From: SG8-4 sp964562575
Lineage (GTDB): Bacteria; Planctomycetota; Phycisphaerae; Sedimentisphaerales; Anaerobacaceae
Reading direction: 5' to 3'
DNA length: 13,809 nt
Assembly: GCA_964562575.1 (NCBI GenBank)
Contig: CAZLTY010000115.1
Coordinates: forward strand, 1 to 13,809
The position numbers and the translations under genes are program-made. Of the stretch, positions 1-7,150 are shown piece by piece. Position 1 is the first letter of the stretch, and each line of letters starts with the position of its first letter. The notes beneath the pieces are model-generated. The model saw only the letters and a list, made by a program, of their open reading frames with translations, was not told where the DNA came from and did no database searches.

Positions 1-1
1 G

Positions 2-3000
2 GGCGCAATGTCTAACACCCGCAGCAGCCCGACGCTGACCAACTGCATCTTCAGTGGCAACTCAGCACTTGAGTCCGCCGGCGGGATGTACAATGGAACT
101 AATACCACCCCGACCCTGACCAATTGTGTGTTCAGCGGAAACTATGCTACCATGAACGGAGGGGGGATGGGTAACAATGGAAGCGATCCGACACTGACCA
201 ACACCATACTGTGGGGCAACAGTGATGTCAGCGGAACGGCTGAGTCTGCTCAGATTTACAACATCTTCGGTGCCACACCGGTGATTAACTACGGTTGCGT
301 GCAAGGCTGGAGCGGTGATTTAGGTGGTACTGGGAATGTTGGGGATGACCCGAATTTCACGGACTTAGATGGACCTGACAACATCATCGGTACAGCAGAC
401 GACAACTTGCGTCTGCAGCCTGGTTCGTTCTGCATCGACGCCGGCGACAACACAGCAATGCCTTCCGGTGTAACGACCGATCTCGACGGTAACCCGCGTT
501 TCATCGATGATCCGTACAAAGCTGATACCGGCAACGGTACGCCGCCGATTGTCGATATGGGAGCTTATGAGTTTCCACTGCTCCCCCCAGATGGACTTGT
601 AAGTTGGTGGCCCGGTAACGGAGACGCTCTCGACATCATTGGCGGGAATCATGGAACACTAATGAACGGTGCTGCATTCGCTCCTGGGAAGGTTGGCCAA
701 GCGTTCTCTTTTGACGGTGAGAATGATTATGTGGAGATACCATATGACGCCGGCTCTAGCTTTAATTTATCAAGCTTCACATTGCAAGCATGGGTCAAAT
801 TCACCCAGGATGGCAGTGTTGGAAGAATAATTGCCAGACCCAGCGGTGGAAGTCCAACTTCATATTTCGCAATGACCAATAGTGCAGGTAAATTAGCTGG
901 AGGAGTCCAAGGTGAAGGACAATCCTATTCAGCCTCTGTATCTACAGGTGTATACACATTTGCTGACGATAACTGGCATATGTGTAGTTTTGTGAGGGAT
1001 GTCCAGGCTAATGAAATAAGTATTTATGTAGATGGGGCTTCTGCTTGGTCCTATCCAGATTCTTCACCAGGGGATATGGAACATAACTACAAAGGGATTA
1101 CGATAGGTTCATATGATGGTAGTAGAGATTTCTTCGAGGGTCTCATAGATGAAGTGACAATGTACAACAGGGCCTTAACCGCTGATGAAATCGAGGCCAT
1201 CTTCCTCGCCGGTAGCGCAGGCATGCGCCAGCCGACGTTTATAAGCTCCTGCACCACTATAGATTCGCCTGGAATGTATGTCCTTACGCAAGACATAGAT
1301 AGCACTCTGGACACATGCATCGAGATCAACTCCAGCGATGTAGTTCTCAATGGAGATGGGTATAAACTCCGAGGTAGCGGCATCGGCGATGGTGTGGTCG
1401 TTAGCGCAGGCAACAACGTCACTATCAAGAATCTGTTCATCTTGGACTTTGCCAATGGAATCGTCATTGACGGCGGCACTGGACACAACGTCTCTGTCAA
1501 CTATCTTGCCGACAACGATGTCGGTATTTACCTTTCCTCGGGGAGCACCGACACTACTATAAACAATAACCAGATAGATAACAACCTGGTGGGCATAGTT
1601 GCTGATTCTTCCGGCAATAAGATCTACCACAATATCATCTTCGATAATACCGACCAGATTCAGGATGTTGGCAGCAATACCTGGGCAGACCAAGGCTACG
1701 GCAACTATTGGGGCAACTACTGGGGAGAAGATGATGGGAGCAGCGGCAGGACAGCAGGCGATTTTGTTGGAGACACTGACCTGCCGCACGAAGGCGTAGA
1801 CAACTATCCGGTTACTGATCCGTCCGAACTCATGAATTTCGGTCCATTCTTGGCTGGTGATTGGTGGGCAAGAGGCACTTGGCTTGTTTGGCGGGGAGGC
1901 TGGTCTCCTGTGGAGATTCAGGTTACAGATCCTTTAGGTGGAGTCCTCTCAGCTAATGAAAACACTGTGGGGCTGGATGGTTTCTATCTCGAAGAAGAGG
2001 CTGAGGACGGCACAAAACGTGTACATGCCATGATAGGCCTGTACACGCGCGATCCGTTCGCAGGGACATACTCTCTCCAGATGACGGCCCTTGATGACCT
2101 CGACTATGATATGGAGTGGTTCGCCAGTGCATATGGAGAAAGGTTCTCCTATAGCTCAGTCGAGCAAGTCCCACTGGCTGCCGGCGAAACACGGCACGTT
2201 GACACAATTGTTGAGGAGTTTGTTGATCCGGATACCGGAGAGATCGGCATAATCGTGGCGAACAATTCGCCACTGGTAGGAGCCATCAGCATACCCCTCG
2301 ACCCGATTCAGGTCGGCACGATAGTCACCGCCATCGCTGACTTCTGGGATCCCGACATCGATGATACCCACACGGCAACGATCAACTGGGGTGACGGTTC
2401 TACCTCGACGGCCGTTGTAACTGAAGCGGACGGATCAGGAACCGTGTCCGACGGCCACGCCTATGAGTTCGGCGGCATCTATACTATTTGTCTCACACTT
2501 ACGGATGATGACGCTGGACAAACCGAGGCCTCGACCACTGCTTTTATCATAGGCGTGGGCTTGAATGATGGTGTCCTTCAAATCGTTGGTACACCCAAGA
2601 AAGACAAGATAGACGTAAAAGCCAAGAAGCATGGCAGCGTGATCGAGGTCAAGACCAACTTCACGAAGCCTAAGAAGCGGACCTACGACGCCGAGTTGGT
2701 GAACTCCATCGTTATCGTCCTGTGTGACGGCGACGACCACGCCCATGTCGACAAGAAGATCCTGGTGGACACCGTGCTCTGTGGCGGCGACGGCAGGGAC
2801 CACCTGCACGCTGGCGGCGGCAACACCACGATGTACGGCGGTGCTGGGAACGACCATCTGCACGGCGGTGACGGCAATGATGACCTCTATGGCAACGATG
2901 GTAAAGACCACCTGCACGGCGGCAAAGGAAACGATACATTGTATGGCGGCCAGGGTAATGACAAGTTGGATGGCGGCGATGGAGACGACATACTGGTTGG

Positions 3001-3352
3001 CGGTGAAGGCAAGGACAAGCTCAAAGGCGGCAAAGGCCGTGATATTCTCTTCGGTGGCGAGGGCAAGGACGATCTAAAAGGCGATGACGGTGACGATATC
3101 CTTGTTGGCGGAATCTACGAGAATGAAAACGATCGGGCCGCGATCCTGGCGATCGCAGCCGAATGGCTGCGTACCGATTTGAGCTACACCGAGCGTGTCA
3201 ACCACCTGCTCAACAGTTTGGCTGTTTCTGATGATGGGGCTAAGGATAAGTTAGAGGGCAAGAAGGGCTTGGATTGGTTTCTGGCCAACGACGACGATGA
3301 TGACATCAAAGACCTGGATTCGGGTGAGATTCTGAACCTCTTTCCAGCCTGA
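2..3352 (+). CDS. Large mosaic surface protein: beta-helix, LamG, NosD-like, PKD, RTX repeats (5' partial)
   Basis: The frame is open to the left edge (Gly-Ala before the first in-window ATG at 8, continuing a beta-helix repeat), so the true start lies upstream. Residues are counted from that ATG. Residues 1-190 hold 'PTLTNCIFSGNSA'-type right-handed beta-helix repeats, ending in the IDAGD...DLDGNPR...VDMGAYEF signature. Residues ~195-405 are a LamG/concanavalin-like module (GLVSWWPGNGD; end motif DEVTMYNRALTADEIEAI). Residues ~415-605 are a NosD-like beta-helix ending GNYWGNYWGEDDG...GVDNYPV. Residues ~752-845 are a PKD-like domain (INWGDGST). Residues 926-1035 are RTX nonapeptides. A C-terminal segment (RAAILAIAAEW...DDGAKDKLEGKKGLDWFLA) resembles tails of other planctomycete RTX-type proteins. 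Likely role: calcium-stabilised extracellular adhesin or matrix protein. Export by a type I-like route is inferred from RTX only. The LamG part is AT-richer than its flanks. No catalytic residues were identified. Confidence 0.9.
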   Translation, partial: GAMSNTRSSPTLTNCIFSGNSALESAGGMYNGTNTTPTLTNCVFSGNYATMNGGGMGNNGSDPTLTNTILWGNSDVSGTAESAQIYNIFGATPVINYGCVQGWSGDLGGTGNVGDDPNFTDLDGPDNIIGTADDNLRLQPGSFCIDAGDNTAMPSGVTTDLDGNPRFIDDPYKADTGNGTPPIVDMGAYEFPLLPPDGLVSWWPGNGDALDIIGGNHGTLMNGAAFAPGKVGQAFSFDGENDYVEIPYDAGSSFNLSSFTLQAWVKFTQDGSVGRIIARPSGGSPTSYFAMTNSAGKLAGGVQGEGQSYSASVSTGVYTFADDNWHMCSFVRDVQANEISIYVDGASAWSYPDSSPGDMEHNYKGITIGSYDGSRDFFEGLIDEVTMYNRALTADEIEAIFLAGSAGMRQPTFISSCTTIDSPGMYVLTQDIDSTLDTCIEINSSDVVLNGDGYKLRGSGIGDGVVVSAGNNVTIKNLFILDFANGIVIDGGTGHNVSVNYLADNDVGIYLSSGSTDTTINNNQIDNNLVGIVADSSGNKIYHNIIFDNTDQIQDVGSNTWADQGYGNYWGNYWGEDDGSSGRTAGDFVGDTDLPHEGVDNYPVTDPSELMNFGPFLAGDWWARGTWLVWRGGWSPVEIQVTDPLGGVLSANENTVGLDGFYLEEEAEDGTKRVHAMIGLYTRDPFAGTYSLQMTALDDLDYDMEWFASAYGERFSYSSVEQVPLAAGETRHVDTIVEEFVDPDTGEIGIIVANNSPLVGAISIPLDPIQVGTIVTAIADFWDPDIDDTHTATINWGDGSTSTAVVTEADGSGTVSDGHAYEFGGIYTICLTLTDDDAGQTEASTTAFIIGVGLNDGVLQIVGTPKKDKIDVKAKKHGSVIEVKTNFTKPKKRTYDAELVNSIVIVLCDGDDHAHVDKKILVDTVLCGGDGRDHLHAGGGNTTMYGGAGNDHLHGGDGNDDLYGNDGKDHLHGGKGNDTLYGGQGNDKLDGGDGDDILVGGEGKDKLKGGKGRDILFGGEGKDDLKGDDGDDILVGGIYENENDRAAILAIAAEWLRTDLSYTERVNHLLNSLAVSDDGAKDKLEGKKGLDWFLANDDDDDIKDLDSGEILNLFPA
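2783..3112 (+). repeat. RTX calcium-binding nonapeptide repeats (12 units)
   Basis: Twelve consecutive nine-residue units of the form GGxGxDxLx can be read (for example GGDGNDDLY, GGKGNDTLY, GGEGKDKLK), followed by a final GG. In known RTX proteins these fold into a Ca2+-binding parallel beta-roll. Several units carry His at the last positions (DHLH), and the later units are rich in Lys, which is less usual. One unit near the start (AGGGNTTMY) has lost the Asp. Confidence 0.92.
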
Positions 3353-3577
3353 ACCTCACCTGCACAATTGCACGAGAGCTTCACAAGGAACATCCCTGTT
3401 TCTGCAGAGTTTATGAGGCTCCGAACACAATAGAACCCGACAAATACCCTTAAACACAACCGTAAAATGTAATTGAAAAATGTAGCCCAGGAGACCTTTC
3501 TTCCCCGAGCGTGCCCTCTTGCTGTCAATGGTCTCATGCCAATTCCTCAATCCGGGCCATATCAGAGGGCTAATTAC
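3353..3577. other. Gene-free stretch after the surface-protein gene
   Basis: I see no convincing gene, tRNA or intrinsic terminator here. The only open frames are short, start without a ribosome binding site and lack recognisable motifs. The stretch is AT-richer than the preceding RTX region and leads into a repeat and promoter at 3578-3617. Confidence 0.5.
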
Positions 3578-3605
3578 TTGAGATTGTGCTTTGAATTGAC
3601 TCAGA
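3578..3605 (+). repeat. 28-base dispersed repeat, copy 1
   Basis: This segment (beginning TTGAGATTGTGC) matches 13129-13156 at 24 of 28 positions without gaps, and all four differences are transitions. Flanking bases do not align. Copy 1 contains the proposed -35 of the promoter at 3591-3617. Function unknown. Confidence 0.6.
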
Positions 3606-3617
3606 TTGTGTTATAAT
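3591..3617 (+). promoter_or_regulatory. Putative extended -10 promoter for the first prepilin-like gene
   Basis: The -10 is a perfect TATAAT (3612-3617) preceded by TG one base upstream (TGTTATAAT, an extended -10). A TTGAAT lies 15 bases further up (3591-3596), a short spacer that the extended -10 could compensate. The predicted transcription start near 3624 leaves a 5' UTR of about 87 bases before the ATG at 3711. Confidence 0.6.
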
Positions 3618-3634
3618 TACGACAAATAGGTGTG

Positions 3635-3651
3635 GCGATGGGAAACATCGC
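3635..3651 (+). promoter_or_regulatory. 5'-UTR hairpin
   Basis: GCGATG and CATCGC form a perfect six-base stem around the loop GGAAA, about 11 bases downstream of the predicted transcription start. No U-tract follows, so it is not an intrinsic terminator. It may stabilise the mRNA. It does not match a riboswitch class I know. Confidence 0.4.
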
Positions 3652-3710
3652 TGCATCTGAAATCTCAAATGATGCTGACAATTAATGGTCAACAATAAAG
3701 GAGAGGCGTC

Positions 3711-4589
3711 ATGTACAAGCCAAGAGCATTCACGCTGATAGAGTTGTTGGTGGTAATCGCCATTATCGCTATACTGATGGCGGTATTAATGCCGGCACTG
3801 AACAGGGTCAAAGAGCAGGGCAGGCGTGCGGTTTGTCTGAGCAATCTGAAACAGTTGCAGCTTGCGTGGGACATGTATGCAACCGAGAACGACGACAGGG
3901 TAGTCAACGGTGAGGCATACGGTGGCGGAGATGGCATGGCGCCTATCCCCACCAGCGGCCGGCATAAAGGTGAGCAATGGTGGACGGGCGATGATATCCG
4001 GGACTTCTGGGCGGGCACAAGTCATCCCCCGGAGTTGCAAAAGAGAGCTATTAGAGCCGGTGCCCTGTGGCCGTATTGCAAAAAAGAGACCCTTTATCGA
4101 TGCCCGACCGGCGTTCGTGGAGAGATGCGGACCTACACCATTACCGATGCTATCAATGGCCTTGCCAGGAGCGGCACTTACAACGGCAATGTGGGTGTGA
4201 GAGTGGGCAGAACGGTGTTGTGGGTTAAGAGGAGATCTGATTTTGTCTCCCCCGGTCCGGCGCAAAGAATAGTATTTCTCGATGAAGGCCGGATAACTCC
4301 CGACAGTTACGCTACCCATTACCAGAATGAGCGCTGGTGGGACCCGCCCTTTGTCCGGCATGGTGACGGCACGAATGTCTCTTTTGCAGACGGTCACTCC
4401 GCTTATTGGAAGTTCATGGGCTCGAAAACGTTAGAGATCGGCAAACTCGCTGCTGTTCCCGGCCTTAACGCAAACCCGTTGCATCAGATGCAGCCTGTCA
4501 GCGACGATGACTACCAGGATTTGTACCTGATGCAGAAGGCCGTCTGGGGCAGATTGGGTTATACGCCAAGTCATTCGCCAAGGTATTGA
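3711..4589 (+). CDS. Prepilin-type N-terminal methylation / H-X9-DG protein
   Basis: This 292-residue protein starts MYKPRAFTLIELLVVIAIIAIL, a class III (type IV prepilin) signal. A prepilin peptidase would cut between A6 and F7, the conserved Glu is at position 5 of the mature protein, and the hydrophobic N-helix follows. The sequence EQGRRAVCLSNLKQL after the helix is typical of the planctomycete pseudopilin-like (DUF1559-related) family. H217, then nine residues, then D227-G228 give the H-X9-DG motif before HSAYWKF. AAGGAG at 3698-3703, seven bases before the ATG, fixes the start. Such proteins are very numerous in planctomycetes and their role is not settled; pseudopilins of a type II secretion/type IV pilus machine are the usual guess. 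It converges on the FG-GAP gene and is paralogous to 6374-7129. Confidence 0.93.
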   Translation: MYKPRAFTLIELLVVIAIIAILMAVLMPALNRVKEQGRRAVCLSNLKQLQLAWDMYATENDDRVVNGEAYGGGDGMAPIPTSGRHKGEQWWTGDDIRDFWAGTSHPPELQKRAIRAGALWPYCKKETLYRCPTGVRGEMRTYTITDAINGLARSGTYNGNVGVRVGRTVLWVKRRSDFVSPGPAQRIVFLDEGRITPDSYATHYQNERWWDPPFVRHGDGTNVSFADGHSAYWKFMGSKTLEIGKLAAVPGLNANPLHQMQPVSDDDYQDLYLMQKAVWGRLGYTPSHSPRY

Positions 4590-4597
4590 TCAGAATA

Positions 4598-4761
4598 TAG
4601 GCTCTGTCTGAAAACTCGATCTGGCTTCGAGCGGCTTATTTTCCGCCTGACTGCATCCGGCTCCATCGACGATACAGCCAATATCGCCTGCTTCGCTGTC
4701 TTTGTCAGGCGAAGAAACGCTCGCTCTCGCACCCGACGACGGAGTTTTCAGACAGAGCCTA
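4598..4761. mobile_element. MITE-like element with perfect 18-20-base terminal inverted repeats
   Basis: GGCTCTGTCTGAAAACTC at 4600-4617 is repeated as its exact reverse complement at 4742-4759. Both ends are flanked by TA, the expected target duplication of a TA-inserting transposon, giving 20 bases of symmetry at 4598-4617/4742-4761. Further symmetry lies inside: CGAGCG and CGCCTGAC on the left recur inverted on the right. There is no coding capacity. It lies eight bases after the prepilin stop codon and supplies the final G of the FG-GAP stop codon. It could also act as a two-way terminator because transcripts would fold into a long hairpin. The parent transposase family cannot be named from this sequence. 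Confidence 0.75.
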
Positions 4762-5937
4762 GTTGGCCAGGTTCTCCAGGAAGTCGAAATGGTTGCGGCC
4801 TCCGTTGGCGTTGGACTTGATCGGCCGCCACAGCTTCGAGCAGATGTCCAGGTCGCCGTCAGCGTCGACGTCGCCGCAGACCGCCTCGTGGGCACCGAGG
4901 TTGGCGTTGAGCACGACGTGCTCGCGAAAATTGCCCTTACCGTCGATGTTTTCCCAGACGAACCATCGTGGCGGATGGTCGCCGGCAAACGCCTCCATCT
5001 CCGCCGAAAACACGTCCGAGTAGCCATCACCGTTGAAGTCGCCCACGTGCAGACAGTGATACGCACCCCGGCCGGCTATGTCCGCCTTGGGCAGTAGATG
5101 GGTAATCCAGCGGCCCTTCTTCGGATCAGACGGTGCCTGGAGCCAACCGATGCGGGCGTTGCGATTTTCTCCGTCGGCGATCACCACGTCGAGTCGGCCG
5201 TCGCCGTTCAGGTCGCTGGTGCGTGTTTGCGTCGCGTTGTCCTGCCAGCTTATGGCCGTGTCACCCCACGGTTCGCACATGCGGTGCGAGACCCACTTTC
5301 GGCCCGCCTGGAGGTTCTCGAACCATATGTTGCTGCGGACTACGTCCGTGTCGCCGTCGCCGTCGATGTCGCCGGTGCAGATTCCCGAGTGGACCGGCTC
5401 ACCGATCGTGGTGGCTTTCCACGCGGCGGTCGGATCGGCCGCGACCTTGTACCACCGCACGTCGTTGCGGTCCGACATGGTCACCACATCGGCTATCGCG
5501 TCACCGTCAATATCGGCAATGCGCAAATCGTGGACTTTGGTCAGGGCGGTGTCGAAGACGTGTCGCCTGAAGGTCATCTTTCTCGGATCGCCGGGATTTT
5601 CATACCAGGCGCCGCCGGCGACAAAGTCGGGCCGGCCGTCGCCGTTGACATCTAACACGGCCCCACCCACCTCCGACGGCGAATTGCGGCCGAGAAGGTG
5701 CCGTGTCCAACGGTCCGCCGCGTGATACTCGTACCAGATGATCTCAGCGCTGCTTCGACCGGTGATAAAGTCAAGGTCGCCGTCGCCGTCGAGGTCGGCC
5801 AATGCCGTCTGACCCCAGGAGCTGCCGGAGAAGTTGCGATCGCCGAAGTGATGCTCGAATCGCATCTCGGCCACCGCGGACGCCGGCGTACACAATACAG
5901 AGGACAACAACGTAAGGCATGCGGATCGATAATTCAT
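4759..5937 (-). CDS. Secreted FG-GAP/VCBS repeat beta-propeller protein
   Basis: The 392-residue protein begins MNYRSACLTLLSSVLCTPASAVA, a signal peptide with likely cleavage near residue 23. Seven Asp-rich loops follow (ADLDGDGDLDF, LDVNGDGRPDF, ADIDGDAIADV, GDIDGDGDTDV, SDLNGDGRLDV, GDFNGDGYSDV, GDVDADGDLDI), fitting a seven-bladed FG-GAP/VCBS propeller whose loops bind Ca2+ in known relatives. The chosen ATG has GAAAGGT about six bases upstream; an in-frame start 18 codons earlier would bury the signal peptide. No enzymatic motif is visible, so a surface or periplasmic binding role is inferred. The TAG stop is built from TA plus the first base of the MITE-like element. Without the insertion the frame would run eight more codons, YSDQYLGE. 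Confidence 0.9.
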   Translation of the reverse strand: MNYRSACLTLLSSVLCTPASAVAEMRFEHHFGDRNFSGSSWGQTALADLDGDGDLDFITGRSSAEIIWYEYHAADRWTRHLLGRNSPSEVGGAVLDVNGDGRPDFVAGGAWYENPGDPRKMTFRRHVFDTALTKVHDLRIADIDGDAIADVVTMSDRNDVRWYKVAADPTAAWKATTIGEPVHSGICTGDIDGDGDTDVVRSNIWFENLQAGRKWVSHRMCEPWGDTAISWQDNATQTRTSDLNGDGRLDVVIADGENRNARIGWLQAPSDPKKGRWITHLLPKADIAGRGAYHCLHVGDFNGDGYSDVFSAEMEAFAGDHPPRWFVWENIDGKGNFREHVVLNANLGAHEAVCGDVDADGDLDICSKLWRPIKSNANGGRNHFDFLENLAN

Positions 5938-6277
5938 GGTAGACCTTTCGTATACCCTTGAAGGGTAGTAAATTCCCGCGAGTAAAACCATAACCTGTTA
6001 TTGTAAAGCCACTTACCCGCGTAATAACGCGAATTCTCAATCAGGAGCAACATAATGCAGGCGACTCGCCTTTGTAATCCGATATTTCTCATTTGCCTTG
6101 AGCCTCGATACGATCCGGGCTCGCAACAATGACTATTGTAGCATCGTGCTGCGACGTGTCCAGCAGGTGAGGTGGATTTTTGGAATTATCTCGCCTGCTG
6201 GCCCGAACTTCCGAATCTTCGCGACAACAGCAATGTTGAACCGTTGGCTATCTTACGCTGAACTTGCCGGAAGGTCG
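5938..6277. other. Divergent upstream region with two small palindromes
   Basis: This region separates the start of the FG-GAP gene from the promoter of the next gene. TACCCTTGAAGGGTA (5953-5967) is a palindrome with seven-base arms, 16 bases upstream of the FG-GAP start codon, so it could be an operator or 5'-UTR hairpin. CGCGTAATAACGCG (6018-6031) is a second stem-loop. TAAATTCCCGCG (5969-5980) recurs inverted at 11986-11997, upstream of the other minus-strand gene. A 64-codon open frame at 6098-6292 has no motif or ribosome binding site and I do not call it. Confidence 0.4.
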
Positions 6278-6306
6278 TTGAAATTGAGATGAAATCCTGG
6301 TACTAT
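6278..6306 (+). promoter_or_regulatory. Putative promoter of the prepilin/PQQ-propeller unit
   Basis: TTGAAA (6278-6283) and TACTAT (6301-6306) are separated by 17 bases, and TG lies one base upstream of the -10, again an extended -10. Transcription would start near 6313. This argues that the GTG at 6320 is not the start codon and favours the ATG at 6374. Two exact copies of TTGAACT (6306-6319) overlap the predicted start point. Confidence 0.55.
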
Positions 6307-6373
6307 TGAACTTTGAACTGTGAAGGATTCTGGATATCGTTCAGGATCAAAACGTAGCGCAGAGAACAGAAGA

Positions 6374-7129
6374 ATGCGTTTTCGACCTCATAGGATTGCT
6401 TTCACCTTGATTGAGTTGCTCGTTGTCATTGCTGTGATTGCACTTTTGATGGGCTTGTTGGTGCCCGTATTAGGCAAAGCTCGGGAGCAGGGCAGACGTG
6501 TAGCCTGCATGGGAAATATTCGACAGTTCATAATCGGCATCCAGGCCTACGCGAGCGACTACGCCGAGCGTCTTCCTTCCGGCTTGTCAGATTTTCAGGA
6601 CCCGGAAGATGAACACACTCCAATCCTTTCCAAGGCAATGCGTAATGCGTTAGTCAGGATCATCGGTGACGAAGGCAGTCTTTCCTGCCCGTGGCTTCGT
6701 AAGCCCTTCGATCAGCCCGGTGGATGGTACTATGTCTTTGAGGGTCAACCTTACGGTTATGTGATCGGGTACAACTATCTTGGAGGGCACAAAGGCACCC
6801 CCTGGCCGCTGTTGGGGCCGGCGAATACCGAGTGGGTATCACCTCAAAGGTCCTTTGAAAAGCCCTCAACACCGCTGTTGACGGAGTTGAATGCCTGGTC
6901 TGCGGATGAACAGATGACCTTTGCTCCGCATGGGTCCAGAGGGGCGATTCTGGAGTCCGGCCATTCGGGAAACATCAGCGCCGAGGGCGCTGCGTCACAG
7001 CAGATTGGTGCGGCCGGTGGCCATGTAGGTTGTCTAGATGGATCAGCGTCCTGGAAACACATACGAGAGATGAAGATATATCGTGGATCACGCCGCTGGG
7101 ATGAAGGCGGTTGTTTCACGACCTGGTGA
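6374..7129 (+). CDS. Prepilin-type N-terminal methylation protein (second paralogue)
   Basis: The 251-residue product starts MRFRPHRIAFTLIELLVVIAVIALLMG: a short basic leader, a cleavage site between A9 and F10, Glu at mature position 5 and a hydrophobic helix. REQGRRVACMGNIRQF follows, nearly identical in pattern to the paralogue at 3711. Near the C-terminus GGHVGCLDGSASWK is a shortened version of the H-Xn-DG signature with four, not nine, residues between His and Asp-Gly. An in-frame GTG at 6320 would add 18 residues, but it has no ribosome binding site and lies only about seven bases after the predicted transcription start, so I chose 6374, preceded by purine-rich AGAACAGAAGA. The stop lies 21 bases before the PQQ-propeller gene, suggesting co-transcription. 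Confidence 0.88.
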   Translation: MRFRPHRIAFTLIELLVVIAVIALLMGLLVPVLGKAREQGRRVACMGNIRQFIIGIQAYASDYAERLPSGLSDFQDPEDEHTPILSKAMRNALVRIIGDEGSLSCPWLRKPFDQPGGWYYVFEGQPYGYVIGYNYLGGHKGTPWPLLGPANTEWVSPQRSFEKPSTPLLTELNAWSADEQMTFAPHGSRGAILESGHSGNISAEGAASQQIGAAGGHVGCLDGSASWKHIREMKIYRGSRRWDEGGCFTTW

Positions 7130-7150
7130 GCATAGAGAGGAGACTTACGT

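Noticed and set aside
2783..3112. Tandem DNA repeats in the RTX region as a possible CRISPR or satellite
   Set aside because: The 27-base period is explained by the nine-residue coding repeat, and there are no unique spacers between identical repeats.
4702..5725. Long plus-strand open frames opposite the FG-GAP gene
   Set aside because: They are antisense reflections of repeated GAC/GGC codons of the FG-GAP loops in GC-rich DNA; the minus-strand frame has a signal peptide and clear repeats.
6098..6292. A 64-codon open frame in the upstream region of the second prepilin gene
   Set aside because: It has no ribosome binding site, no recognisable motif and a random-looking composition, and it ends just before a promoter.
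6320..6373. GTG at 6320 as start of the second prepilin-like protein
   Set aside because: It would place 27 residues before the cleavage site, lacks a ribosome binding site and lies almost at the predicted transcription start; the ATG at 6374 gives a normal short basic leader.
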